DNA from: Paraclostridium sordellii | GTDB taxonomy: Bacteria > Bacillota > Clostridia > Peptostreptococcales > Peptostreptococcaceae | Direction: 5' to 3' | NCBI RefSeq assembly: GCF_000953675.1 | Contig: NZ_LN679998.1 | Location: forward strand, 519,911 to 583,910 | DNA length: 64,000 bases | Part shown: positions 42,925 through 51,596 of the stretch, one piece after another | How positions within the stretch are numbered: the stretch's first letter is position 1 | Layout: every line of letters starts with the position of its first letter | The notes under the pieces: generated by a model | Seen by the model: only the letters and a program-made list of their open reading frames with translations | What the model was told of the DNA's origin: nothing | Database searches by the model: none | Translations under genes and position numbers: made by a program

Positions 42925-42965
42925 AAAAAAATAATTAGGTTCAAATAATTAGGAGGATTAAATTA

Positions 42966-43553
42966 ATGAATTTTTGGGACACAATATTTAAAGCAATAAA
43001 TGGAGTCGCAGGACAAAATCAAACTATGGATAATATAATGATGTTTTGTTCACAAAAACTACCTATAATATTAGCATTATTAGTAATAGTAGTTTATGTT
43101 GTTGGGATCGTAAAGCATAGCAAAGAAGCAAGAGCAGCAGCTGTTAACACAGTAGTATTTCTTGCAATAAATATGATTTTATCTGCTATAATAGGGAATA
43201 TATGGTATGCTCAAAGACCATTCGTAAAAGATCCATCAGCTAACTTATTATATCCACATAAGCCAAACTCATCTTTTCCAAGTGATCATTCTTTAGCGAG
43301 TATGAGTATAGCTTTAGGATTAACTGCATATAATAAGGTGCTTGGAGTAGTATCAATAATAATATCAGTGTTAATAGGGGTTTCTAGAGTCTATGTTGGA
43401 CATCATTATCCTGAACATGTTGTAGGATCTTACCTTATAGCTATAGTAACATTTGTTATTTATAATAAATTTTTTAGTAGAAAAGTTAGAAATTTATATC
43501 TTAATATAGAAAAAAGAACTCCTATATTAAATGGGATAGTAAAAAATAAATAA
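42966..43553 (+). CDS. PAP2 phosphatase, BcrC-like undecaprenyl-diphosphatase candidate
   Basis: A 195-residue membrane phosphatase with five to six helices. Motif 1 is WYAQRPFV (the leading Lys of K-x6-RP is absent), motif 2 SFPSDHS with catalytic His, motif 3 SRVYVGHHYPEHV with the nucleophile His; the final acid is Glu where Asp is usual. Such enzymes recycle undecaprenyl pyrophosphate for cell wall synthesis and give bacitracin resistance (BcrC). ATG at 42966 follows TAGGAGGATTAAATTA. It directly follows a BceRS-AB-like module, which handles the same lipid target, and that supports the role. Confidence 0.87.
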   Translation: MNFWDTIFKAINGVAGQNQTMDNIMMFCSQKLPIILALLVIVVYVVGIVKHSKEARAAAVNTVVFLAINMILSAIIGNIWYAQRPFVKDPSANLLYPHKPNSSFPSDHSLASMSIALGLTAYNKVLGVVSIIISVLIGVSRVYVGHHYPEHVVGSYLIAIVTFVIYNKFFSRKVRNLYLNIEKRTPILNGIVKNK

Positions 43554-43561
43554 TATTAAAT

Positions 43562-43596
43562 AAAAAAAGAGTACCATTTAGGTACTCTTTATTTTA
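43562..43596. terminator. Bidirectional terminator between PAP2 and gatD
   Basis: AAAGAGTACC (43566-43575) pairs with GGTACTCTTT (43581-43590), with A/T runs on both sides. It includes the gatD stop codon on the minus strand. Confidence 0.9.
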
Positions 43597-44317
43597 CATT
43601 TAGTTTTTTTAGAATTTGATCTCTAGCCATATATTCAATACTATCATCTAATTTACATAAATCTATTTCACCATATTTACTTTCAATAGATTTTTTTATT
43701 ATAAAATCAACTAGTTCTGGATTTTTAGAAAGTAATGGTCCATGAAGATATGTACCAAGTACATTATCTTTAAAAAAACCTTCAAACTTCCCCTCAAATT
43801 CATTACCATGACCATTTAGAACTTCTCCTAAAGGTGTAGACACTCCGAAAGTTTGACCACCGTGATTTTCAAATCCTACGATAAGATCATTTAAACCTTC
43901 TATATTTGGTTTTATTGCTATATTTCCTATACAACGACCTTTACTTGAACTTTCAGTGTAGTAGTCGAATAAATTTAAACCTTCTATTTTATTACCGTCT
44001 GAATCTATATAATATTTACCAAAAAGTTGGTATCCACCACAAACTAATAAAATAAATTTATTATTTATAATAGCTTTTTTTATATCTTCTCTGATATCTA
44101 AAATATCTTGGAAAATTAACATCTGGTCTTTATCAGATCCTCCACCCAAAAATATTAAATCATAATCACAAAAATCTTTGTTATCTCCAATAGAATAGGT
44201 ATCGATTATACAATTAATACCTCTTTTTAAACATCTGTATTTTAATATAGTAATATTACCTAAATCGCCATATAAATCCATGATGTCAGGATACATACAT
44301 AATACTTTTAATTCCAA
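43589..44317 (-). CDS. gatD: Lipid II isoglutaminyl synthase, glutaminase subunit GatD
   Basis: A 242-residue class I glutamine amidotransferase of the CobB/CobQ-like type. The nucleophile is C93 in LLVCGGYQLFG and the catalytic His lies in LGTYLHGPLLSKNPELVD. N-terminal MYPDIMDLYGDLGNITILKYRC is typical of GatD. It supplies ammonia to MurT, which amidates the D-Glu of lipid II to D-isoglutamine, a step needed for efficient cross-linking and for resistance to some antibiotics and lysozyme. The start is TTG at 44317 behind AGGAGGGTCTAAT, one base after the murT stop; that ribosome binding site lies in the last murT codons. No in-frame ATG is better placed. Confidence 0.94.
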   Translation of the reverse strand: MELKVLCMYPDIMDLYGDLGNITILKYRCLKRGINCIIDTYSIGDNKDFCDYDLIFLGGGSDKDQMLIFQDILDIREDIKKAIINNKFILLVCGGYQLFGKYYIDSDGNKIEGLNLFDYYTESSSKGRCIGNIAIKPNIEGLNDLIVGFENHGGQTFGVSTPLGEVLNGHGNEFEGKFEGFFKDNVLGTYLHGPLLSKNPELVDFIIKKSIESKYGEIDLCKLDDSIEYMARDQILKKLNVK

Positions 44318-44318
44318 A

Positions 44319-45623
44319 TTAGACCCTCCTTTCTATGAGCTTTCTAATTTTACTCAGACCACTATAATTAGATAATACGTAACTATATTCTTTTTCTAAA
44401 TCAATTTTATCTATAGCTTTTTCAATATTATTCTCAAAAATTAAATTACCTTTATATCCTTTGTATTTTAGCATTAATCCAACGTCGTAGCCTCGGCTTC
44501 CACTACAAATGATTTTATCTACATTGTGTTTAAATATTATTTCAAAGTTAGAATCCCATAACCAAGAAACATCTATACCATCTTGAATATTATCATTTAT
44601 TGAAATTAGAACTGTTTTTAAATTTAAATCTCTAGATATATCTTTTAAAACTTCGTTTGTCCCAACTGGATTTTTTATTAAGTTTAAAACTACATACTTA
44701 TTTCCTTTAATAAACTTTTCGTTTCTACCTTGGTTTAAATTAAAGCTCTTAAATACATCACAAGCATAATTCCAATTAACATCTAAAACTTTTAGAACAT
44801 TTAACACAGCTATACAGTTATAAACTGTATAAATGTTATTTTTGAAAAGAGAGAGTTTTTGACCATTTACTGTAATTTGATTTGTATTTTCATCAATATC
44901 TTCACAAAAAACGCTAAAATTATTTTTACCAAATCCATCATTTTCACAATAAAATCTGCCTATATGTGAATAATTATAATAATCATAACTTAATCTTTCT
45001 TTGCATCTAGGACAGAAACGTCCTTCCATAGATTCTGATGTTTTTTTAGAATCCTTGCAGTTGTAAACACTAAAAAATTCTATATTGCTAGATTTACAGC
45101 TATCTTTGATTTTAACAACATTAGGATCATCTCCATTTAAAATTAAATGACCATCAAAATCTTTTACTATATTTTCAAATTTTTGGACAATATTATCCAT
45201 TTCTCCAACACGATCTAGTTGATCTCTAAATAAGTTTGAAACTAAAAACACTGATGTATTTAGTTTTTTAAATAAATTAGGAACAGTTAATTCGTCAACT
45301 TCTAAAACAATTACATCAGCTTTTATATTTAAATTTAAATCTGAATGTTTACATAATAAAGTTGCTATTCCTGTCTTAAGGTTATTACCTTTTATATTAG
45401 ATATGATATTGACATTAGCTTTTTTTAATGATTCAAAAATCAAATTGTTTATAGTTGTTTTTCCGTTAGTACCAGTTATTACAACAACATTTTTAGGATA
45501 ATTAAATTTATCAAATAAATTTTTATCCATTTTTAAAGCTAACTTACCAGGCAATGACCCCCCTTTTCCAAATAATTCTAGAAATAATATTAATAATTTT
45601 ATTAAAATAATCTTTATCCTCAA
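44319..45623 (-). CDS. murT: Lipid II isoglutaminyl synthase, ligase subunit MurT
   Basis: A 434-residue Mur-ligase-like protein. The ATP site is VVITGTNGKTTINNLI (about 47-62); NLFRDQLDRVGEMD and the Mur central-domain GDDPN follow; a DUF1727 C-terminal domain ends it. An inserted zinc-ribbon region reads RFCPRCKERLSYDYYNYSHIG then FYCENDGFG. Three cysteines are visible, but the expected fourth (CxxCGF in relatives) is Asp here. Together with GatD it amidates lipid II. The start is TTG at 45623 behind TTGGAGGTTTGTT. It is cotranscribed with gatD on the minus strand. Confidence 0.93.
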   Translation of the reverse strand: MRIKIILIKLLILFLELFGKGGSLPGKLALKMDKNLFDKFNYPKNVVVITGTNGKTTINNLIFESLKKANVNIISNIKGNNLKTGIATLLCKHSDLNLNIKADVIVLEVDELTVPNLFKKLNTSVFLVSNLFRDQLDRVGEMDNIVQKFENIVKDFDGHLILNGDDPNVVKIKDSCKSSNIEFFSVYNCKDSKKTSESMEGRFCPRCKERLSYDYYNYSHIGRFYCENDGFGKNNFSVFCEDIDENTNQITVNGQKLSLFKNNIYTVYNCIAVLNVLKVLDVNWNYACDVFKSFNLNQGRNEKFIKGNKYVVLNLIKNPVGTNEVLKDISRDLNLKTVLISINDNIQDGIDVSWLWDSNFEIIFKHNVDKIICSGSRGYDVGLMLKYKGYKGNLIFENNIEKAIDKIDLEKEYSYVLSNYSGLSKIRKLIERRV

Positions 45624-46052
45624 AACAAACCTCCAAATTAGTATCTTTTACTACAAATTTTACCAACTTATACTAGGATAAGGCAATAAAACTTTTTGTT
45701 ACTTCAATGTGTAAAGAATCAGAAAATTTTGAAAATGTTTTTGGTTTGAAATTTATTAAATTAAATATATTTATTTATAAAATAAAAAATAAATATTAGA
45801 TATAATTGGGAATTAATTCAAATTGTTGAAATATCAATGGATACATGGATTTAAAATGATTGGGAGATTACATAATATACCTTTAAATAGGATTTTTTAT
45901 TTAAGTTAAAATACAATCCTTTAAAAAAGATGTAAAATTTATGTAACAAATAAATATAAAAATATTTATATATAAACTTTTGATAATTTAAAGAAAAATA
46001 CTAAGATATAAACTAAAATTATAATAAATATATATTTAAAGTGGGGTGTATT
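45624..46052. other. AT-rich divergent intergenic region, nothing recognised
   Basis: A 429-bp gap between the murT start (minus) and the GNAT start (plus). It must hold both promoters, but the sequence is so AT-rich that no -35/-10 pair stands out. No ORF, hairpin with T run, or operator-like palindrome is convincing. Confidence 0.5.
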
Positions 46053-46568
46053 ATGAAGGTAATAATAAGACCAGTCAAAATAGAAGATTCACAATCTATA
46101 AATGAAATAAGAAGGATGAAGGGTGTGAAAGAAAATACACTGGCAATAAGTTCAGAGAGAGTAGAAAGAACTAAAAGAACAACGGAAAACTTAGATAGTA
46201 ATAATCACACTATGGTAGCTGAGATAATAGAAAATAATAATAAAAAAGTAGTTGGATTGGCATCTTTAAATGTGAATGCATCTCCTAGGATAAGGCATAG
46301 TGCAAGTATAGGCATAAGTGTGCATGCTGATTATCAAGGGATGGGAATAGGTAAAAAATTAATGAAAGAATTGATTGATTTATCTGATAATTGGCTTATG
46401 TTAGTAAGGTTAGAACTAGGAGTATATACTGATAATGAAAAGGCTTTAAAATTGTACAAATCTTTAGGTTTTGAGGAAGAAGGATTAAAAAAATATTCAG
46501 CGATAAGGGATGGAAAATACGTAGATGAAATAATGATGGGCAGATATAATAAAAATGTAATAAATTAA
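46053..46568 (+). CDS. GNAT family N-acetyltransferase
   Basis: A 171-residue acetyltransferase. IIRPVKIEDSQSINEIRRMKGV is the N-terminal strand and helix; the acetyl-CoA-binding motif A is HADYQGMGIGKKLMKELIDLS (Q/R-x-x-G-x-G/A type); LELGVYTDNEKALKLYKSLGFEEEG is motif B. Similar proteins acetylate protein termini, amino acids or drugs; substrate unknown. ATG at 46053 lies 6 bases after GTGGGGT; an in-frame ATG-equivalent at 46041 has no site. A DUF4003 gene follows 59 bases after its stop with its own ribosome binding site. Confidence 0.92.
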   Translation: MKVIIRPVKIEDSQSINEIRRMKGVKENTLAISSERVERTKRTTENLDSNNHTMVAEIIENNNKKVVGLASLNVNASPRIRHSASIGISVHADYQGMGIGKKLMKELIDLSDNWLMLVRLELGVYTDNEKALKLYKSLGFEEEGLKKYSAIRDGKYVDEIMMGRYNKNVIN

Positions 46569-46627
46569 ATAAAGATTATAGCAACAAAAATTTAAGTTCG
46601 ATAACTTATTCCAAAAGGAGGAAGGTT

Positions 46628-47599
46628 ATGGATTATAAAGTGAAACTTTTAACTAAAAATTTTGATGAGTTAAAACAGGTAAAGTCAGCGTATGGAATAG
46701 GAATGGTTTTACATGGATGTGCTCTTAGCTATACTGTAAAAAATAAAAATATAGATCATAAGCATGTAAATAATTGTATAGATTTAATAAGAGAAAATAC
46801 AACGATTTTTTCAGATTTTAGAGGAAACACTTCAGTAAATACAGCCGTATTATTATCATATCAACCAAATCCAAAAGAAAGTTTAGATGAAATACTAGAA
46901 ATTCATAAAAAGTTAAGGCATAAAAAGTTTTATTCAAGTTATGAATTAGCACTAGTTGCAAATATGATATATGAAAATAAAGAAAACATACATATAGATG
47001 AATTTATTGAAAGAATGAAGTTTGTAAATGAAAAAATGAGGTTAAACCATCCTTGTTTAACCTCTGTTGATGACTATTTAAGTGCGTGTACAATAACACT
47101 GATTTCTAAAAATATTGAGCAAGATTTAGAAAATATGGAAAAAGCTTATGAATATCTAAGTAAAAATGGATTTCATAAAAATAATACACTTCAAAGCTTA
47201 TCTCAAGTAATCTCTTTAACCCAAAAAGAAAATATATGGAGAGAATGTAAAAGTATAAAAAAAGAATTAGAAAGAAGTAAATGTAAATTTCATGAATTTG
47301 GATATCCGTTAATAGGGGTAATTGCACTCTTAGAATTAAAAGATATAGGGCAAGTGATAAGATATATAAAGGAAACCTCAAATATATTAAAAAATCATGA
47401 AGGTTATGGAAACTTTTCTTTAGGCGAAAGGTATAGAAATGTTATAGGAGGTATTTTAGTAGTATCAAAATATACAAATGACATAGATATAAATCAATTT
47501 ATAATAGATAAAGTAATAGAAGATATAAATAAAGGTATGAATATAGCTATAACAACTGCAACTACAAGTTCTATTTTAACGAATACATCGTTAACATAA
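46628..47599 (+). CDS. DUF4003 family protein
   Basis: A 323-residue soluble, mostly helical protein. Family marks are LTKNFDELKQVKSAYGIGMVLHGCALSYTVKNK near the start, HPCLTSVDDYLSACTITL in the middle, and LGERYRNVIGGILVV toward the end, with a Thr/Ser-rich tail ITTATTSSILTNTSLT. DUF4003 has no established function. ATG at 46628 follows AAAGGAGGAAGGTT. It is the last gene of the accessory block before the housekeeping cluster and is closed by a strong terminator. Confidence 0.85.
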   Translation: MDYKVKLLTKNFDELKQVKSAYGIGMVLHGCALSYTVKNKNIDHKHVNNCIDLIRENTTIFSDFRGNTSVNTAVLLSYQPNPKESLDEILEIHKKLRHKKFYSSYELALVANMIYENKENIHIDEFIERMKFVNEKMRLNHPCLTSVDDYLSACTITLISKNIEQDLENMEKAYEYLSKNGFHKNNTLQSLSQVISLTQKENIWRECKSIKKELERSKCKFHEFGYPLIGVIALLELKDIGQVIRYIKETSNILKNHEGYGNFSLGERYRNVIGGILVVSKYTNDIDINQFIIDKVIEDINKGMNIAITTATTSSILTNTSLT

Positions 47600-47601
47600 G
47601 T

Positions 47602-47650
47602 AATAAAAAGCTATAAAGTTAAATTTTTTAACTTTATAGCTTTTTATTTT
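47602..47650. terminator. Terminator after the DUF4003 gene
   Basis: A perfect 22-bp stem (47602-47623 with 47627-47648), TTT loop and T-rich tail. It isolates the accessory block from the prmA operon. Confidence 0.92.
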
Positions 47651-47779
47651 ACGGTTTTTAGTTAGTCAAGTTGAAATACTTTCTAATTTGTAAATGCACT
47701 TATATTAAAATAAAAGTAGTGTTTAGGGTAAATAGTATTTTAAAGTATAAAAGATTATTTTAAAAGATAATAATAAATA

Positions 47780-47788
47780 TGATATAAT
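47780..47788 (+). promoter_or_regulatory. Extended -10 promoter of the prmA operon
   Basis: TGATATAAT is an extended -10 element (TGnTATAAT) 45 bases upstream of the prmA start. No good -35 is seen 17 bp upstream, as is common for extended -10 promoters. Confidence 0.5.
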
Positions 47789-47832
47789 AAAGTTTACGAA
47801 AAACAGGAATTTTAAAAGGAGCGTGTACATAG

Positions 47833-48774
47833 ATGAAATGGGCAGAAATAACTATTAAAACAACAACTGAAGCAGTTGAAGCCATAACTAATATATTATA
47901 TGAACAAAATGTAGGAGGAGTATCTATAGAAGATCCTAAAGACTTCAAATTCCAAAAAAAGCATGAATATGATTGGGATTTTGTTGAAGAAGAGATATTT
48001 AATAGCGGATATGATGGAGTTATAATAAAAACTTATATAACAGAAGAAAGAGATGTTACGGATGACATTAAAATAATAAAAGAAAAAATAGACGGATTAA
48101 AAGAGTTTGGAATAGATGTAGGAGAAGCTATAGTAGAGCTTTCACAAGTAGACGAAGAAGATTGGGCTAATGAGTGGAAAAACTATTATAAACCAACTAA
48201 AATAGGTGAAAAAATAGTAGTAAAACCAACTTGGGAAGAATATGAAGCTCAAGATTCTGATTTAATAATAGAGTTAGACCCAGGTATGGCATTTGGTACG
48301 GGTACACATGAAACAACAAGTATGTGTATAAGAGAATTAGAAAAATACGTAAAGCCAGATTCTAAAGTATTTGATATAGGATGCGGAAGTGGAATACTTG
48401 CAATAGCTGCAGCTAAACTTGGAGCAAAAGATGTATTAGCTGTAGATTTAGATGAAGTAGCTGTAAAAGTATCTAAAGAAAATGTTGAATTAAATAAAGT
48501 AGAAGGAAGTGTAACTGCACTTCATGGAAACTTAATGGAAGTTGTAAAGGATAAAGCAGACATAGTAGTAGCAAATATAATAGCAGATATAATAAAAATA
48601 TTAGCTAAAGATATAAAACAATTTATGAAAGATGATGCTGTATTTATATCTTCAGGAATAATTCATGCTAAAGTAGATGAAGTTAAAGAAGCTTTAACTG
48701 AAAATGGACTTGAAATAGTACATGTAGAATCTTTAGGTGAATGGAATGCTATAGTATCTAAAATAGCGAAGTAG
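47833..48774 (+). CDS. prmA: Ribosomal protein L11 methyltransferase PrmA
   Basis: A 313-residue SAM enzyme that trimethylates lysines and the N-terminus of ribosomal protein L11. The N-terminal substrate-recognition domain (1-60) starts MKWAEITIKTTTEAVEAI; LDPGMAFGTGTHETTSMCIREL and the SAM motif VFDIGCGSGILAIAAAKLGA follow; ADIVVANIIADI is the N-[ILV]-x catalytic region. ATG at 47833 follows AAAAGGAGCGTGTACATAG with slightly long spacing. In Bacillus prmA follows dnaJ directly; here it starts its own operon far from dnaJ. rsmE begins within 10 bases of its stop. Confidence 0.95.
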   Translation: MKWAEITIKTTTEAVEAITNILYEQNVGGVSIEDPKDFKFQKKHEYDWDFVEEEIFNSGYDGVIIKTYITEERDVTDDIKIIKEKIDGLKEFGIDVGEAIVELSQVDEEDWANEWKNYYKPTKIGEKIVVKPTWEEYEAQDSDLIIELDPGMAFGTGTHETTSMCIRELEKYVKPDSKVFDIGCGSGILAIAAAKLGAKDVLAVDLDEVAVKVSKENVELNKVEGSVTALHGNLMEVVKDKADIVVANIIADIIKILAKDIKQFMKDDAVFISSGIIHAKVDEVKEALTENGLEIVHVESLGEWNAIVSKIAK

Positions 48775-48783
48775 GTGAAATTC

Positions 48784-49536
48784 ATGGATAGATTTTTTGT
48801 AGAAAAGAAAAATGTAAATCTTGAAAATAACACATGTATTATAGAAGGTGAAGACGTAAAACATATTTCAAAGGTCTTAAGATGTAGAGTTGGAGAAGAG
48901 TTAGAAATATGTGATAATGATAATAATGAATATATATGTGAAATAACTAGTATAGATAAATCTGAGGTTCAACTTAATATAATGGATAAAGTGGATATAA
49001 AGAGAGAGTCAGATTTAAAAATAAAAGTATATCAAGGACTTCCAAAGGGGCCAAAGATGGAAATGATACTTCAAAAACTAACTGAAGTAGGGGTTGATGA
49101 AATCATACTAGTTCAAACTAAAAGAACAGTTGTAAAAGTTGAAGATAAAAAAGAAGACAAGAAAATCGAAAGATGGGAAAGAATAATATATGAAGCTGCA
49201 AAGCAAAGTAAGCGTGGTAAAATTCCCAAATTAAGAGGTATTTTAAGTTTTAAAGAAGCTTTATCTGATATGAGTAATAATGACTTAAACATAGCTCCAT
49301 ATGAAAATGAAAGAACAAAATCTATAAAACAAGCAATAAAAGGCCAGGACATAAATAATATAGGTATTTTCGTAGGACCAGAAGGTGGATTTGAAGATAC
49401 TGAAATTAAAGATATAGAAGATATAGGTGGTCAATCAGTTTCTCTTGGACCAAGAATTTTAAGAACTGAAACAGCGTCACTTGTAGCTTCATCTATAGTA
49501 TTATACGAATTAAGCGACTTAGGAGGAGGCGAATAA
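48784..49536 (+). CDS. rsmE: 16S rRNA m3U1498 methyltransferase RsmE
   Basis: A 250-residue SPOUT methyltransferase that modifies U1498 of 16S rRNA. An N-terminal PUA-like domain (MDRFFVEKKNVN...HISKVLRCRVGEEL) precedes the trefoil-knot catalytic domain with KGPKMEMILQKLTEVGVDEI, IFVGPEGGFEDTEI and LGPRILRTETASLVA. ATG at 48784 is chosen because AGGTGA lies 5-6 bases upstream; an in-frame GTG at 48775 directly abuts the prmA stop but overlaps that site. Cotranscribed with prmA and mtaB. Confidence 0.95.
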   Translation: MDRFFVEKKNVNLENNTCIIEGEDVKHISKVLRCRVGEELEICDNDNNEYICEITSIDKSEVQLNIMDKVDIKRESDLKIKVYQGLPKGPKMEMILQKLTEVGVDEIILVQTKRTVVKVEDKKEDKKIERWERIIYEAAKQSKRGKIPKLRGILSFKEALSDMSNNDLNIAPYENERTKSIKQAIKGQDINNIGIFVGPEGGFEDTEIKDIEDIGGQSVSLGPRILRTETASLVASSIVLYELSDLGGGE

Positions 49537-49537
49537 A

Positions 49538-50839
49538 GTGAAAAAAGTAGCTTTTTATACATTAGGATGCAAAGTAAATCAATATGAAACAGAAGCTATG
49601 CTTGAAATGTTTAAAAAAGATGGATATGTTCAAGTTGATAGTGAAGATTTTGCGGATGTTTATGTAATAAATACTTGTACAGTAACACATATGAGTGATA
49701 GAAAATCACGTCAATATATAAGAAGGATGAAAAAGAAAAATCCAGATGCTATAATAGCTGTTGTTGGGTGTTACTCTCAAGTTTCACCAGAAGAAATACT
49801 TGAAATAGAAGAAGTTAACTTAGTTATGGGTACTAACGAAAGAAGACAGATAGTTGAAGAAATTAAAAAATTAGATGCTTCTAAAAAAGCTAGTACAGTA
49901 GATGATATAATGAAAGTTAGAGCTTTTGAAGAAATAGAAATAAATCAAGCTAATGGAAGAACTAGAGCATTTATGAAAATTCAAGATGGATGTGATAGAT
50001 TCTGTTCTTACTGTATAATACCGTATGCTAGAGGTGGAAAAGTAAGAAGTAGAGATTTAGAAAGTATAGTAAATGAAGCTAAAAAATTAGCTGATAATGG
50101 ATACACAGAAATAGTTCTAACAGGTATACACGTTGCATCATATGGAAAAGATTTAAAAGATGCGAAGATAAATTTATTAAGTGTTATAAAATCTATAAAT
50201 GAAATAGAAGGTGTAAAAAGAATCAGATTAAGTTCTGTTGAGCCTATACTACTTACAGATGAATTTATAGATACAGTTTCTAGAATGCCAAAAGTATGCC
50301 CTCATTATCATTTATCTCTTCAAAGTGGATGTGATGAAACTTTAAAGAGAATGAATAGAAGATATACTACGACTGAATATAAAGAAATAGTTGAAAAATT
50401 AAGAAAAAAAATGCCTAATGTGGCAATAACTACAGATGTAATTGTAGGATTCCCTGGGGAGACTAACAATGAATTTAGTGAAACATATAAATATCTAAGT
50501 GATATTAAGCTTTCACAAATGCATATATTTAAATATTCTCCAAGAAAAGGAACACCAGCTGCAACTATGGAAAATCAAATAGACCCACAAATTAAACAAT
50601 TAAGAAGTGATAAATTAATAGCTCTTAATAAGAAGAACTTCACAGAATTTGCAAGTAAGTTTATAGGTGAAGAATTCGAGGTTTTATTTGAGCAAAATAT
50701 AGAAAAAAACAAATTTGAGGGATTAACTCCTAACTATATAAGAGTAGTTGTGGAGAGCAATGAAGATATTCATGGTAAAATAATAAAAACTAAAATTTCT
50801 GATGTAAAAGATGAATATGTAGAAGGAATTTTAGTATAA
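49538..50839 (+). CDS. mtaB: tRNA t6A37 methylthiotransferase MtaB
   Basis: A 433-residue radical-SAM enzyme that turns t6A37 into ms2t6A in tRNAs reading ANN codons. The N-terminal UPF0004 domain has CKVNQYETEAM, INTCTVTH and VVGCYSQ, whose cysteines bind the auxiliary cluster. The radical SAM motif is CDRFCSYC; a C-terminal TRAM domain binds tRNA. GTG at 49538 is used, one base after the rsmE stop, behind GGAGGAGGCGAATAAA. Length is normal for the family. Confidence 0.95.
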   Translation: MKKVAFYTLGCKVNQYETEAMLEMFKKDGYVQVDSEDFADVYVINTCTVTHMSDRKSRQYIRRMKKKNPDAIIAVVGCYSQVSPEEILEIEEVNLVMGTNERRQIVEEIKKLDASKKASTVDDIMKVRAFEEIEINQANGRTRAFMKIQDGCDRFCSYCIIPYARGGKVRSRDLESIVNEAKKLADNGYTEIVLTGIHVASYGKDLKDAKINLLSVIKSINEIEGVKRIRLSSVEPILLTDEFIDTVSRMPKVCPHYHLSLQSGCDETLKRMNRRYTTTEYKEIVEKLRKKMPNVAITTDVIVGFPGETNNEFSETYKYLSDIKLSQMHIFKYSPRKGTPAATMENQIDPQIKQLRSDKLIALNKKNFTEFASKFIGEEFEVLFEQNIEKNKFEGLTPNYIRVVVESNEDIHGKIIKTKISDVKDEYVEGILV

Positions 50840-50879
50840 TATGTAGAAATAATAAATCTTATAGATAGGAGGTGTAATC

Positions 50880-51227
50880 ATGAGTTGTATATTTTGTAAA
50901 ATAATAAATGGAGAGATTCCATCAAGTAAAGTCTATGAAGATGATAAGGTTCTAGCTTTTAATGATATAAATCCAGTTGCACCACTACATGTGTTAGTTA
51001 TACCTAAAAAACACTATGAATCTATAATAGATATAGATGAGAAGGATATGGATATAATTGCACATATTCATAATGTTATTAATAAAATAGTTAAGGAAAA
51101 AGGATATGACAAGACTGGCTTTAGAATAATAAATAACTGTGGAGATGATGGATGTCAAGAAGTAAAACACATCCACTATCATGTATTAGCTGGTAAAAAA
51201 TTAGACTGGTATGATGCTGAGAAATAA
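50880..51227 (+). CDS. Histidine triad (HIT) nucleotide-binding protein
   Basis: A 115-residue HIT protein. CIFCKIINGEIPSSKVYEDD at the start and HIHYHVLAGKKLDW at the end hold the triad H-x-H-x-H. The group hydrolyses purine nucleoside phosphoramidates. ATG at 50880 follows TAGGAGGTGTAATC. It lies 40 bases after mtaB, likely in the same operon. Confidence 0.94.
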   Translation: MSCIFCKIINGEIPSSKVYEDDKVLAFNDINPVAPLHVLVIPKKHYESIIDIDEKDMDIIAHIHNVINKIVKEKGYDKTGFRIINNCGDDGCQEVKHIHYHVLAGKKLDWYDAEK

Positions 51228-51316
51228 GTTTATATAAATTAAAAAATAAAAGTGATTATTAATAAAAATACTTGAAAAAATAAAAATATTAGTTTATAAT
51301 AAACAAAGTGTGAGGT

Positions 51317-51368
51317 TGTAATGCATATTATGCAGATATAATCGAGTTACAGTCCCAGCATAATTTGC
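51317..51368 (+). promoter_or_regulatory. Possible structured leader of rpsU
   Basis: TGTAA (51317-51321) can pair with TTACA (51347-51351). GCATATTATGC (51323-51333) can fold on itself or pair, with one mismatch, with GCATAATTTGC (51358-51368). The leader sits in a 164-bp gap before a ribosomal protein gene, where autoregulatory structures are common. Tentative. Confidence 0.35.
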
Positions 51369-51391
51369 GCTATCGGAGGGAGGGAAAAAGA

Positions 51392-51571
51392 ATGTCAGAA
51401 GTAAGAGTAAGAGAAAATGAAACATTAGACAGCGCTTTAAGAAGATTTAAGCGTTCATGTGCTATGTCTGGCATAATGTCTGAAGTAAGAAAAAGAGAAC
51501 ACTATGATAAGCCAAGCGTAAGACGTAAGAAAAAAGCTGAAGCTGCTAGAAGAAAAAATGCTAAGAAATAA
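51392..51571 (+). CDS. rpsU: 30S ribosomal protein S21
   Basis: A 59-residue protein: [55 protein letters not shown] is clear bS21, a small basic protein of the 30S head near the anti-Shine-Dalgarno region. ATG at 51392 follows GGAGGGAGGGAAAAAGA; upstream in-frame extension to 51365 is not homologous. It lies between HIT and yqeY as in other Firmicutes. Confidence 0.97.
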   Translation: MSEVRVRENETLDSALRRFKRSCAMSGIMSEVRKREHYDKPSVRRKKKAEAARRKNAKK

Positions 51572-51596
51572 TTTTTTTAGATAAGAGGTGAGGGAG

